DNA of 64,000 nt from Planctomicrobium piriforme. GTDB lineage: Bacteria; Planctomycetota; Planctomycetia; Planctomycetales; Planctomycetaceae. This document shows positions 42,100 to 51,314 of this stretch, one piece after another. Both the position numbers and the translations under genes were made by a program. The stretch is from the NCBI RefSeq assembly GCF_900113665.1, contig NZ_FOQD01000021.1, positions 66,973-130,972 of the forward strand, given 5' to 3'. The notes under the pieces were generated by a model that saw only the letters and a program-made list of their open reading frames with translations, was not told the DNA's origin and made no database searches. Position 1 is the stretch's first letter, and the number at the start of each line of letters is the position of its first letter.

Positions 42100-45000
42100 C
42101 AACGACGGAAATACCACCAGCCCAACCCGACCGCGATTACAAGATTCGCACAGACAAAACTCGTCAACCGCCAGTTGATTCCAATCGTTCCGGACTTCGA
42201 GACCCCGGCCGCTCTCAGGTCGGGCGCCGTCTCCGGAGTTCCTCTGGCAACGCTTTGTAATGGCGTACCCACGGCGAGAAACTCGTCTCGATTGATCTGC
42301 TGATTTCGGTCGGAGTCCGTTCGTGCGAAGGCATCCGTGAGATTCAGACTGCGGCGTTCGAATTTGCGTTTCGCCCAGTCTCGGTTGTCTGTCGGGCGTT
42401 CGCGTTCGAGCAGTTCTTCCAGCGCGAGAATGCCGTCGTTGTTCGCATCGAGTCGGTCGAACAGGACGTCGGGTCTCGCCCTCCGCGGATTGATCTCGAA
42501 GCGAAATTCATCCATGGTCAGCGCCTGATCTCGATTCGCATCCAGTCGCCGAAAAAACATCTGCGAGAGTCCCCGATGCAGCGGTGCTTTCGCAGTCTCG
42601 AACTCTTGTCGAGACAGGCTGCCGTTGTGGTCGAGATCCCAACGGGCGATGTTGTCGTCCTGCAACGGATTGGCCAGCGGCGTGCTGCGAAACTCCGAGA
42701 ACGTCAGCGAGCCGTCACGGTTGAGATCAAAGGCAGGGAATATCCATTGCACGGTCTGTCGTTCGTGCCGCCGGGCGTGACGGTGCAGTTCCTCTGCGGT
42801 CAGCAGCGCGTCTTGATTCTGATCGAAGCGGCGAAATTCGGACTGGGTTTCGATCCAGAACGGTTCCCCTGTCAGCAGCTCCGCCAGGCTCAGTTCGCCG
42901 TCTCCGTTGATGTCGGTGCGTGCGAAATCTGCATCTGCTTCTGAACCAGTCTTCCAATACCGCGCCAGGAACTCACCTTTAACGAGGCGGTTGTCGTGAT
43001 TGGTGTCGGCATAGCGAAAAGTACGCGCGTCGAACACCTGACCATTCGCCCGACGCAGCCGCGAGCCGCTCGGCATTTTCAGGCCGTAGAGAACTTCCAG
43101 ATGCGAACGGATTTCGCCGGTCTGCAACAAACCGTCCTTGTCGTCATCCCAGGCGAGCAGATCCAGTTCGTTCAGATCTCCCAGTTCGAGCGCTGTCAGC
43201 TTGAGGAGTCGGGCAGGGGTCAGGCCGGCCGACTGGGTGTCGGCGTTCTGAGCCAAATTCAGGAGCGACTGGACCTCGTTTTCAATTGGATCAACGACCA
43301 TCGGCCGCTGCTGCAACGGCCACAAGCTGGGCATACAGGCGAACTCGATGAACGACAGATTCCCGTTCCGATCAAAATCGCAGATGCCGAATTCCTGTTG
43401 AAAGGCTGCCAGAGCGGTCTCCGGCTGTCCGGCCAGCCATTCAACAAGATCGAGATGTCCGTCCTGATCCCGGTCGCGACGCAGGAATGACGGCCAGACG
43501 CGATTCCGCAAGGTTCCTTCCAGTTCGGCCACGGCAATCAGCTCCGGCTGCGATTCCAGTTCAGCGACCGAGAGCAGACGATCGCCATTTTTGTCGCTTT
43601 CCTCAAATAGCCGCTGGTGTCGCGGCACGAGAACCTGCGACTGTTCTGGCAACTCTTTACCAAGGGCCGAGTAGAGTTCAATCACCGAAAGCAGCCCGTC
43701 GCCATTCCGATCTCGCAGTCCGATCAGTCTGTGCGGCGGCAGACGCTGTTCATCGACCGTCATGTCCACTTCGTGCAGCGAAAGACGTTCATCGTGATTC
43801 TGATCGAGCTTGCGGAAAAACTCCCCAGCCAGTGCCGTACAGGTCAGCGTCCCGTTCGGTGTGAACTCAGCGAGATCCAGAAACCCATCGCCGTTCCGGT
43901 CCACGCGCGGTGTGAACCAGTTGAACAGTGGATGCCCGAAGGGGGAATCCAAGTACTCGCCCAGTGACAGCCCACCGTCCTGATTCTGGTCAAAACCGGG
44001 CAGCAGCCGCGTTGCCAGTGGTTGCTGCCAACTGGGGGCCTGTTGCAGTTCTTGAATCGACAATACGCTGTCACCATTTTGGTCGAGTTTCAGAAACTGG
44101 TTCGGCAGATCTGAGCGAAAAAGTTCCGCCGCATCTGCTTCGGCGCGGCTTAACCGGTCGTCATGATTTTGATCGGCCAGATCGAATAACTCGCCTGCAG
44201 GTCGGCTGCCCCCTTTGTACTCCGCGACGAATTCCTTTCTCTCGATCAGTTCATCGTCGTCTCGGTCCAAAGAGACGAAAAAGCTGTCGTTGAAGGCCGT
44301 TCCATTGGCCCAGCGCGCGATGGCACCATCGCCGCGTCTCAGACCATATGCCGTTTCCAATCCCAGTCGCGCCTCATCGACGTCAATCTGCTGATTCTGA
44401 TTGCGATCCCATAGAGCAGCTTCAAGCGGAATCCCGACAGGCAGCTTTCCGGACCATTTCGTAGTAATGTCTTTGTTGTTGACGGGCACCGGCAGTCTGG
44501 ACAAGACGCTCTCGACTTGAGCCTGCGTCTTTGTCAGCTTCATCAATTCAAGAGCAGCCCGCTGTTCGATGGAGACGAAGCCCGGCACGGTGCGGAACTC
44601 GTCGAGATTTAGTTGGCGATCCTGATTGAGGTCGAACACCACCAAACGCTGCCGCAATGCCTGCGGCGGCAGCAACCCGTGCCACGCAAGCAGTTCATCT
44701 ACTGTGAGTTGCCGGTCTCCATTTGCGTCGAGTTTTGCGAACTGCTCATCTGGCGCCAGTGACTTCGGCGTCGAACGAAATGTCATTTCCGAGAGTTCGA
44801 GTGAACCGTTGTGATCGCGGTCCAGACGACCAAAGAACAGTTCTGACAGTGCGAGAAAACTTGCGTCTACGGAAGGGTGGTACTCCCTCAGAGTCAACCG
44901 GCCATCCTGATCCGCATCCCAATACTGTCGGTTGTAATCCAGCACCGGATTCGCCAGCGGCGTCAGGCGAAACTCGCGAAACGACAGCCTGTCGTCGGCA

Positions 45001-46511
45001 TCGGTATCGAAAGCAGGCAGAAGTTGGCTGATGACTTCCCGTTCGTGCGGGTACGCCTGCTTCGTCAGTTCCACTGACGACAACTGTCCATCCAGATCCA
45101 CATCGAATCGAGCAAACTCCCGCTGCGTATCGAGCCAGAAGAGCGATCCCGCTTCCAGTTCATTCATCTGCAGGTTGCCGTCGTGGTCGAGATCGCCGGC
45201 GTTAAAATCCGCATCGGCTTCTGCTCCTCGTTTCCAGTACTTCGCCAGGAATTCTGAGCGACTGAGGGAACCATTCTTGTCGGCATCAAAATAGAAGCAG
45301 GTGCGACGATCGAACACCTGGCCAGTGTGTCGTCGCAGGCTTCGGCCCTGCTCGTCCCGTATGCCGTAGAGACTTTCAATCCCTCGTCGCAGTTCCCGCT
45401 GTGACAGTGTTGCACTGCCGTCACGATCCCAGTTGGTAACCGCCTCCGGAGTCAGCCAACTCCACATTCGCGGCGCGGTTTCGCCGACTGCTTGCACCGT
45501 CGCTGCGTCATCACGCGACTTCAGTGCCGACCGGAGTTCCGCGATCCTTTGCTCCACATGTTCGACCACCGGATCGACCAATGCCGGCCGTTCGTAGGCG
45601 GCAGTGAGACTGGGCAAACATGCAAACTCCAGAAACGAGAGTTGACCGTCGCGATTGAAATCACAGACGACAAAGTCTCTCGACAAGACCGCGCGCTGGT
45701 TCTCCGGCTGTTCGTCCAGCCATTCGCTTTTCGAAACCAGTCCGTTGTGATCGTGATCGCGCTGTTGAAAGAACGGCGCCTGTTTTCGCGCGAGGAGAAC
45801 TTCCAGCGTCACTGCTTGATAGAGACCCGGTTCCGCCTGCCATTCCTCCTGGGAGATCTGCTGATCTGCGTTGGAGTCTGCGATTTGAAACAGTTCCGCG
45901 TGTCGTGGGATGAGAATTCGCGGCTGCGTCTCCAGATCGGAACGGATTGGAGAAAACGCCTCGCCGAGGGTCAGCAGCCCGTCGCTGTTTCGATCACGGA
46001 GTGCGAACAGTCGCGACGGAGTTAACCGCCGTTCCTCGATCTGGAATTCCATTTCAACTGGCGATAATCGGCCGTCATGATCGCGATCCAGCCGCTGAAA
46101 GATATCTGCCGCGAGTGCCGTCTCTTTCAGCGTTTCGGGGGGTGCGAATTCGGCCAGATTCAGAAACCCATCCGCATCCAGATCTCGCCGAATTGCGAAC
46201 CAGTCGACCGCGGGATACCCGAATGGCGACGAAAGAAATTCTGCGAGCGACAGTGCCTCGTCGCCATTGTCATCAAACGCAGGCAGCAATTTGGCCGCGA
46301 GATTCCCTGCCCTGTTGGGAGCCTGGCCGAGTTGGTCCCCCGATCCTCGCCACTTCCGCAGTTCAGATTTCGACAGCAGCCCATCCTGGTTTTCATCGAG
46401 CTGCACAAACAGTTCACGAGGCGAAGATGAAGGCGGCGACTGGCCGTTCGCGTCACTGCCGAGAGCGCACAGACAGCCGATCAGCAGGCACAAAGAAAAG
46501 CGCGAAAGCAT
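42099..46511 (-). CDS. Giant EF-hand protein with C-terminal membrane anchor
   Basis: 1470 residues. Signal peptide (FSLCLLIGCLCALGSDANG), then about 37 EF-hand-type loops of the DxDxDGxLxxxE form along the whole chain (DENQDGLLSKSEL, DADQDGRLTLREY, DRNGDGFLDLAEF and others; several degenerate), and a C-terminal helix LTSFVCANLVIAVGLGWWYFRR that anchors it with the bulk outside. The chain is an internal duplication: SPFGYPAVDWF and SPFGHPLFNWF blocks lie about 760 residues apart, with matching flanks on both sides. ATG 46511 has GAGGTG upstream. First gene of the three-gene unit; its stop overlaps the GT2-fusion start by one base. Confidence 0.9.
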   Translation of the reverse strand: MLSRFSLCLLIGCLCALGSDANGQSPPSSSPRELFVQLDENQDGLLSKSELRKWRGSGDQLGQAPNRAGNLAAKLLPAFDDNGDEALSLAEFLSSPFGYPAVDWFAIRRDLDADGFLNLAEFAPPETLKETALAADIFQRLDRDHDGRLSPVEMEFQIEERRLTPSRLFALRDRNSDGLLTLGEAFSPIRSDLETQPRILIPRHAELFQIADSNADQQISQEEWQAEPGLYQAVTLEVLLARKQAPFFQQRDHDHNGLVSKSEWLDEQPENQRAVLSRDFVVCDFNRDGQLSFLEFACLPSLTAAYERPALVDPVVEHVEQRIAELRSALKSRDDAATVQAVGETAPRMWSWLTPEAVTNWDRDGSATLSQRELRRGIESLYGIRDEQGRSLRRHTGQVFDRRTCFYFDADKNGSLSRSEFLAKYWKRGAEADADFNAGDLDHDGNLQMNELEAGSLFWLDTQREFARFDVDLDGQLSSVELTKQAYPHEREVISQLLPAFDTDADDRLSFREFRLTPLANPVLDYNRQYWDADQDGRLTLREYHPSVDASFLALSELFFGRLDRDHNGSLELSEMTFRSTPKSLAPDEQFAKLDANGDRQLTVDELLAWHGLLPPQALRQRLVVFDLNQDRQLNLDEFRTVPGFVSIEQRAALELMKLTKTQAQVESVLSRLPVPVNNKDITTKWSGKLPVGIPLEAALWDRNQNQQIDVDEARLGLETAYGLRRGDGAIARWANGTAFNDSFFVSLDRDDDELIERKEFVAEYKGGSRPAGELFDLADQNHDDRLSRAEADAAELFRSDLPNQFLKLDQNGDSVLSIQELQQAPSWQQPLATRLLPGFDQNQDGGLSLGEYLDSPFGHPLFNWFTPRVDRNGDGFLDLAEFTPNGTLTCTALAGEFFRKLDQNHDERLSLHEVDMTVDEQRLPPHRLIGLRDRNGDGLLSVIELYSALGKELPEQSQVLVPRHQRLFEESDKNGDRLLSVAELESQPELIAVAELEGTLRNRVWPSFLRRDRDQDGHLDLVEWLAGQPETALAAFQQEFGICDFDRNGNLSFIEFACMPSLWPLQQRPMVVDPIENEVQSLLNLAQNADTQSAGLTPARLLKLTALELGDLNELDLLAWDDDKDGLLQTGEIRSHLEVLYGLKMPSGSRLRRANGQVFDARTFRYADTNHDNRLVKGEFLARYWKTGSEADADFARTDINGDGELSLAELLTGEPFWIETQSEFRRFDQNQDALLTAEELHRHARRHERQTVQWIFPAFDLNRDGSLTFSEFRSTPLANPLQDDNIARWDLDHNGSLSRQEFETAKAPLHRGLSQMFFRRLDANRDQALTMDEFRFEINPRRARPDVLFDRLDANNDGILALEELLERERPTDNRDWAKRKFERRSLNLTDAFARTDSDRNQQINRDEFLAVGTPLQSVARGTPETAPDLRAAGVSKSGTIGINWRLTSFVCANLVIAVGLGWWYFRR

Positions 46512-46580
46512 CGTCACCTCAGAGACGCGTCCAGCCACGATGATGCAATCGGGATGCAACACGCTTGCTGCATCTCGGAT

Positions 46581-46790
46581 TCAGGCAATGACCTTGAACT
46601 GCAAGAGCAGCGATCCGAAACTCGGTGCAGCACTCAGTTCAATTGGTTCGCCAGCTTGACGCGCCTCGTTGAGAGATTCCATCGCCAGATGAGCGCTTGC
46701 GGCAGTTGCCAGCGAATCTCTCTGTTGTGAGTAAAACCCGCATGTCGGCCTTCCAAGAGTCAGGCCCACTCCATTCAGCGGCTGAGAAAC
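46581..46790 (-). pseudogene. Possible gene remnant downstream of the aldolase gene
   Basis: An open frame of about 70 codons between stops, with a coding look (GRPTCGFYSQQRDSLATAASAHLAMESLNEARQAGEPIELSAAPSFG). It has no plausible start (only a GTG at 46769) and no ribosome binding site. It may be the 3' end of a decayed gene, possibly a C-terminal piece of a larger enzyme; no family could be named. It lies in the 292-base gap between the HpaI-type aldolase stop and the EF-hand gene start. Confidence 0.25.
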
Positions 46791-46803
46791 TCACAGGTTT
46801 CTT

Positions 46804-47559
46804 TCACGTCTTTGCGATGCTGGTTTTCCAGGTCTGCAGGACGTGCTGATAGCCCGTCCGCAGGAGACCGAGATCAGAATCGACGGCAGGCCAGTTGTAG
46901 CCGAGTCCCAGGTAGCGCGGCAGTTCCCCCGGGTCTTTCAACAGAATCCCTGCCTGTTTCCCCGCCTTCTTCGCTGCGGCAGCGACCTGTTTGAGGCAGG
47001 TTTCGTAATCGCAGGTTGCGAGCTCTGGCCGCGCCTGAAGATCGAACTGCAGATCCGCCGGGCCGATGAACAGCACATGCACGCCGTCTACCGCTGCGAT
47101 CGACTCAGCATTGGCGACCGCTTCAATCGTTTCGATCTGGGCAATGAAGATGGGATCGGCAGCGGGGTCACTGCCTGTGAACGGCTGCAATCCGTAGCCG
47201 AACGCGCGGACGGATCGGGCAACGCCCCGTTTGCCCCGCGGCGGATAACGCATCGCCTGGACACAGGCTGCGGCCTCTTCCGGGGAATTCACATGCGGAA
47301 CCATAATGCCCCGAGCTCCCCAGTCGAGGACTCGGGCAATCAAATCAGGATGTGGAGCACCCACTCGGACAATGGGCTGGGAACTACTACCGCGCAGCGC
47401 CCGCAGTTGTCCTGGCACATCGGCTTCCGTGCCGTTGCCGTGTTCCAAGTCAATCAACAGCCAGTCGAAGCCGTACCCGCCAGCCAGTTCTGCAATCACG
47501 GCGGAGCCGGACGAGATCCAGGAGCCGATGTTGTGACCGCTCAATTCAGTTGCGCTCAT
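46804..47559 (-). CDS. HpcH/HpaI-type aldolase
   Basis: Class II pyruvate aldolase, which splits 2-keto-3-deoxy-sugar acids or 4-hydroxy-2-oxo acids. 251 residues: FDWLLIDLEHGN, PIVRVGAPHPDLIARVLDWGARGIMVPHVNSPEEAAACV (with the catalytic Arg), YPPRGKRGVARSVRAFGYG and FIAQIETIEAVANAESIAAVDGVHVLFIGPADLQFDL, with metal ligands Glu and Asp in IETI and GPADL. The start overlaps the kinase gene stop (ATGA). Last gene of a catabolic operon with a kinase, a BASS transporter and an isomerase. Confidence 0.9.
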   Translation of the reverse strand: MSATELSGHNIGSWISSGSAVIAELAGGYGFDWLLIDLEHGNGTEADVPGQLRALRGSSSQPIVRVGAPHPDLIARVLDWGARGIMVPHVNSPEEAAACVQAMRYPPRGKRGVARSVRAFGYGLQPFTGSDPAADPIFIAQIETIEAVANAESIAAVDGVHVLFIGPADLQFDLQARPELATCDYETCLKQVAAAAKKAGKQAGILLKDPGELPRYLGLGYNWPAVDSDLGLLRTGYQHVLQTWKTSIAKT

Positions 47560-48668
47560 AGTTGTGCAGGGTCCAGGTTCAGTCGTAATCCGTCGAGAGC
47601 GCGAAACAGTCGGCTCCGCGTCTGCTGCTTCAAGTCCGCGCCGGTGAGTCCGGCTCCGATCAGAAAGAATCCATCGTTCCGGTCGAAATAGCCAGCGCCG
47701 ACCCGAATCACTGACTTCACGATCATATTCCGCAGTAGATGCAGCCAGAACCGACCGGTCGATTCCGCAGGAAGCGGGTTGACCGACTGGTACCCGGCCA
47801 ATGCTTCGACAATCGCCGGGGCATCATGAAAGCAGGCGAGCAACGAAATATCATCCATTTCATCACCGGCGATGGCGTCATCCCAGTCAATAAATGCCGC
47901 GATACCTGCGTCATTTCCGAGCACGTTCCAGAAGGCGAGGTCTTTGTGCACCAGACAGCCGGACCTCAGCGTCAACAAGTCTTCGGCCTGCTCAATCGCC
48001 GCCTTAATCGCGCCGAATTCCTCCGTGGATAAAAACTCTCTGGAGACAAGAAACGACAGGTGCCGTTCGAGGTTGAGCCAGAAGTAGTCGCGGTATGTGT
48101 GATGAAACCCGACCAGTTGCCCGGTCCGCCGCAGCTCGTCGGGATCAAAATGTCCGAACCCGGTGACTGGCGTATCCTGCCAGCGGGCGACCGCACTGCC
48201 GATGGCATAGGCCGCTTTGCCGGCGTCGAGTTGCCCCAGCTTGAACCAGTGATTCAAGTCCTTGGCCGGAATCAGTTCCATGGCCTGCCAGGCGAAAGCT
48301 GCCTGTTGCCGCCGCGAGTCAACATGATAAATCTTCGGCGTTGGCACTCCGCGCTGACGGACACACTCGATGACATGCGACTCGACTTCGAGATGATCGT
48401 CCTGTTCAGGTCCATGCTCGACCCGAATGAACAGCGTGCGGTCTCCAATATCGGCAACCCAGGTGAGGTGATTGCCCTGCCCGCCGCCATCCCGCAGTTG
48501 CACGGCTTCCCGTTGAAAGGCCTGTTGCAGAACCTTCTTCAGCTCCGGCTCGATGGCAGCCGTGTCGCGCGCTGACTGCGTGCCATGAAACGCCGCTGGT
48601 CGGTCGCACTTCCAATAGTAGATGCTGCTGCGGCCGGAGTTCGCTTGAGATGGAGAAGGCAGGCTCAT
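47556..48668 (-). CDS. APH-type aminoglycoside-phosphotransferase-fold kinase
   Basis: 370 residues with the phosphotransferase fold. The Brenner-type motif is CLVHKDLAFWNVLGN with the catalytic Asp, and the metal-binding motif is AFIDWDDAIAGDEMDDIS. The N-terminal lobe has TLFIRVEHGPEQDDHLEVESHVIECVRQRG. In this operon a small-molecule (sugar or choline-like) kinase fits better than antibiotic resistance; the substrate is unknown. Both ends overlap neighbours by four bases (ATGA), so it is translated from a polycistronic message. Confidence 0.82.
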   Translation of the reverse strand: MSLPSPSQANSGRSSIYYWKCDRPAAFHGTQSARDTAAIEPELKKVLQQAFQREAVQLRDGGGQGNHLTWVADIGDRTLFIRVEHGPEQDDHLEVESHVIECVRQRGVPTPKIYHVDSRRQQAAFAWQAMELIPAKDLNHWFKLGQLDAGKAAYAIGSAVARWQDTPVTGFGHFDPDELRRTGQLVGFHHTYRDYFWLNLERHLSFLVSREFLSTEEFGAIKAAIEQAEDLLTLRSGCLVHKDLAFWNVLGNDAGIAAFIDWDDAIAGDEMDDISLLACFHDAPAIVEALAGYQSVNPLPAESTGRFWLHLLRNMIVKSVIRVGAGYFDRNDGFFLIGAGLTGADLKQQTRSRLFRALDGLRLNLDPAQL

Positions 48669-49663
48669 GTCGTGCCGGCCTCCGGCGCTGCGACGGGATC
48701 CGGGATAGCTTCAGTGGCCGATTCAGATCCGAGTTGAGGCACCGGGCGGGCACGCCACCATGCGGCCAGCAGGCTTCCTAACAGGTTCTGCATGATGCCG
48801 CTGAACACGGCCGGAACCGCAGCCAGAGGATGCAATGGAAAATGTGTTCTGGCGAGCATCGCGGCCATGCCCCCGTTCTGCATGCCGACTTCAATGGAGA
48901 CTGTTCTCGCCACGATGGCAGGAAATCGAAACAGGCGGGAAACTCCATAGCCGAGTGCAAATCCAATGACGTGCAACAGCACCACGGCAGTCGTCAGTTG
49001 CACCGCGTTTTGAGCCATTTTGTCAGCACTGACCGCCACAATGCCGCCGGTGATCAGGCAGATCGCAATCACCGAAACCAGCGGACCCAGCCAGGCGACG
49101 TGGGCGACCGCTCGCGGAAACTTCCAGTTGCAGAATACGCCAATCAGCACCGGCGCGACGACCACCTGTAACGTCGACAGACACAGTCCCAGTGCATCCA
49201 CCGGCACATACTGTCCGGCCAGAATCTGGCACCACAGCGGCGTCATGACAAATGCCAGCAGGGTCGAGGCCATGGTCAGAATCACGGACAACGCGACATC
49301 CGCTTTGGCCAGATACGTCACCACGTTTGAGGCGGTGCCGCCTGGACAGCTCCCCACCAGAATGAGACCGACCGCAAAGCCGGGTTCCAGTTGCAACATG
49401 CTCGCAACCGACCAGGCTGCCAAGGGCATGATGGTATACTGCGCGAGAAACCCCAGCGTGACGCAGCCTGGCATCTTCAGCAAGCGGCGAAAGTCATCGA
49501 TCGTCAGCGTGAACCCCATTCCCAGCATGACGATCGTCAACGCCCAGACGATCCACTGTCCGTTAAACCACGCCAGCGACGGCGGCCAGAGAAAGGCGAG
49601 GGCTGAGATCAGGATCAGCCACACCGGGTACAGGCTGGTAAAGCGATTGAGAAAGTCGTTCAT
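48665..49663 (-). CDS. BASS-family (bile acid:sodium symporter-like) transporter
   Basis: 332 residues, about nine to ten membrane helices, of the bile acid/sodium symporter superfamily. Family marks are GFTLTIDDFRRLLKMP, ILVGSCPGGTASNVVTYLAKADVALSVILTMAST and VSIEVGMQNGGMAAMLARTHF; the GSCPGGTASN and EVGMQN stretches form the sodium-binding core. Probably imports an organic acid or sugar acid for the operon. ATG 49663 is chosen because the codons before it are not transporter-like. Overlaps the kinase gene by four bases. Confidence 0.88.
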   Translation of the reverse strand: MNDFLNRFTSLYPVWLILISALAFLWPPSLAWFNGQWIVWALTIVMLGMGFTLTIDDFRRLLKMPGCVTLGFLAQYTIMPLAAWSVASMLQLEPGFAVGLILVGSCPGGTASNVVTYLAKADVALSVILTMASTLLAFVMTPLWCQILAGQYVPVDALGLCLSTLQVVVAPVLIGVFCNWKFPRAVAHVAWLGPLVSVIAICLITGGIVAVSADKMAQNAVQLTTAVVLLHVIGFALGYGVSRLFRFPAIVARTVSIEVGMQNGGMAAMLARTHFPLHPLAAVPAVFSGIMQNLLGSLLAAWWRARPVPQLGSESATEAIPDPVAAPEAGTT

Positions 49664-49837
49664 GCGTCGGCGGCGCTCCGGAACATGCAGGTCGGGCACA
49701 GAGCATGCCTCGCATCCGATTTTGAACGGCTCGTTCAGTCGGGCGATTTTGGCATTCTCGTCTTGCGTGCGGTTGTAGCAGTCCGCCGTTGCCGGTGCGA
49801 ATGATCGCACAAGAAAGAATCACACTTGCCAATCCGC

Positions 49838-50653
49838 TCAGCCAAACACCTTGCGATAGGTTTCCATCGTCTTGATGGCCGCCAGATCGGAATCAGGCCA
49901 CGGCAGCGCTTCGGCCGACGCGTACCCTTTGTATCCGATATCCCGCAGCGCGGCGGCGATGGGAGCGTAGTCGAGATGCCCGTAACCTGCCGGTCTTCGA
50001 TTTGAATCGACAAAGTGCAGATGGCCGACATGTGGGCCGGCGTTCAGGAATGCGGTGGCCAGATCGACCTCTTCAATGTTCATGTGGAACAGGTCGGCCA
50101 GCAGCACGACGTTTTCAAGTGCCCGCGATTCAATGAATTTCACACCGTCCAGCAACGAATTGCAGAGATTGGTTTCGTACCGATTCAGCGGTTCATAGAT
50201 CAAGGGGACGCCAAACGTCTGCGACGTTTCGGCCAGCTCCCGGAGAGCGACTCCCAGGAGATCGAGTGTTGCCTCCTTGCCGGAAGCAGGCGTCCAGCGT
50301 CCCTGCATCGATCCGATAATCGCCGGAGCGCCGAATTCGCCCCCAAAGTGGATCATGCCGGTGACAAACTGAATCGCGGCCTGACGCTGCGCCGCATCAT
50401 CGGCGGTGAGACTCAGCTTGTAAACGACCATCCCGGCCCCGGTGCCCACCGCGGCGACCTTGAGTCCGGTTTCGTCCAGCAGCGCCCGCAGTTCGGTGAC
50501 TGAAACCGCATCCGGTCCCGGGAGAAACAGCTCCACCGCGTCATAACCCAACTCAGCCGCACGACGAGCCGACGCCTGTAGGTCGTCCCAGAAAACAAAC
50601 GGCCCCCCTTGCGCCTGCGGAACAAGACTGATGGTGATCGCTGAAGGGATCAT
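49838..50653 (-). CDS. TIM-barrel sugar isomerase/epimerase (hydroxypyruvate isomerase-like)
   Basis: 271 residues of the xylose-isomerase-like TIM-barrel family (AP endonuclease 2 type). Visible are AAELGYDAVELFLPGPD, GVPLIYEPLNRYETNLCNSLLDGVKFI with a metal-ligand Glu, VVLLADLFHMNIEE with Asp/His ligands, and VGHLHFVDSNRRPAGYGHLDYAPIAAAL with His and Asp. The exact sugar is unknown. It opens the operon isomerase-(BASS)-kinase-aldolase, a set able to take in, isomerise, phosphorylate and cleave a sugar acid; the gap to the transporter gene is 174 bases. Confidence 0.85.
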   Translation of the reverse strand: MIPSAITISLVPQAQGGPFVFWDDLQASARRAAELGYDAVELFLPGPDAVSVTELRALLDETGLKVAAVGTGAGMVVYKLSLTADDAAQRQAAIQFVTGMIHFGGEFGAPAIIGSMQGRWTPASGKEATLDLLGVALRELAETSQTFGVPLIYEPLNRYETNLCNSLLDGVKFIESRALENVVLLADLFHMNIEEVDLATAFLNAGPHVGHLHFVDSNRRPAGYGHLDYAPIAAALRDIGYKGYASAEALPWPDSDLAAIKTMETYRKVFG

Positions 50654-50690
50654 GAAAGAAGTTTTCAGTTGTCGGTGACCAGTTGTTAAA
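50654..50690. repeat. Single arm of the TTTTCAGT repeat family
   Basis: The stretch AGTTTTCAGTTGTCGGTGAC begins near 50662 and shows one arm of the family seen at 2311, 16944 and 27152; a second arm is not clear. Confidence 0.4.
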
Positions 50691-51314
50691 TCATGTCGCT
50701 GAGTTCAGGAACTGCACGCCGGCATACATCGTCGCTCCGCACTGGATCGCTTCGAGCAACTGCTCGGAGGTGATCTTCATTTCCTTGGCCTTTTCCACAT
50801 GCCCCGAAGTACAGGGCTTGCAGGCGTTGATGTCGCTGATCACCACGTTGATCAGTTCCACCAGTTTGTCACCCAGCGATGTCCCGGTGAACGTGTGTGC
50901 CCGCAGTCCGACCCCCATGCCTTCAAACAGGCTCGATCCGCTGAGGTCGCGAAACTTGAAGAACGTGTTGTACATATAGTTGGTCGCGGCGACCGCGAGG
51001 ATCTCGGCCACCTGTTCGGTCGAATAGCCCAGGCTGACGCAACGGGCCGACATGAGTTCCAGCCACGGCTTGCACTTGCCGTGTGCGGCGATGGCGAGTG
51101 CGATGGCGGCCTTGGACTTGGCGTCGAGATGCCCGTCGGTGTACACGAACTTTTTGTAGTTCATGTAGAAGTCCCGCAGAAACGCCTCGACGTTGCCGTA
51201 CACCAGAAACGGTTCGGGGATCTCTTCCGTCCCCAGCATCTCGCGAATGCGTGCGTATTGCTGAGTCACTTTCTCAGAAGCGTTGGACGGCAGCACCGGT
51301 TCGAGCAGCGGCAT
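50691..51314 (-). CDS. AhpD-like carboxymuconolactone-decarboxylase family protein
   Basis: 207 residues with two CMD-type halves. The second half has the redox motif NACKPCTSGHVEKAKEM (CxxC followed by His), as in AhpD-type disulfide reductases; the first half has CKPWLELMSARC. ATG 51314 is used; upstream codons add a Cys-rich stretch but no family character. It lies 203 bases downstream of a two-Cys peroxiredoxin on the same strand, so it is the likely partner reducing that enzyme, as in mycobacterial AhpC-AhpD. Confidence 0.85.
   Translation of the reverse strand: MPLLEPVLPSNASEKVTQQYARIREMLGTEEIPEPFLVYGNVEAFLRDFYMNYKKFVYTDGHLDAKSKAAIALAIAAHGKCKPWLELMSARCVSLGYSTEQVAEILAVAATNYMYNTFFKFRDLSGSSLFEGMGVGLRAHTFTGTSLGDKLVELINVVISDINACKPCTSGHVEKAKEMKITSEQLLEAIQCGATMYAGVQFLNSAT

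Noticed and set aside
47556..48668. Antibiotic resistance by the APH-fold kinase
   Set aside because: The fold is shared with many metabolic kinases, and the operon context is catabolic.
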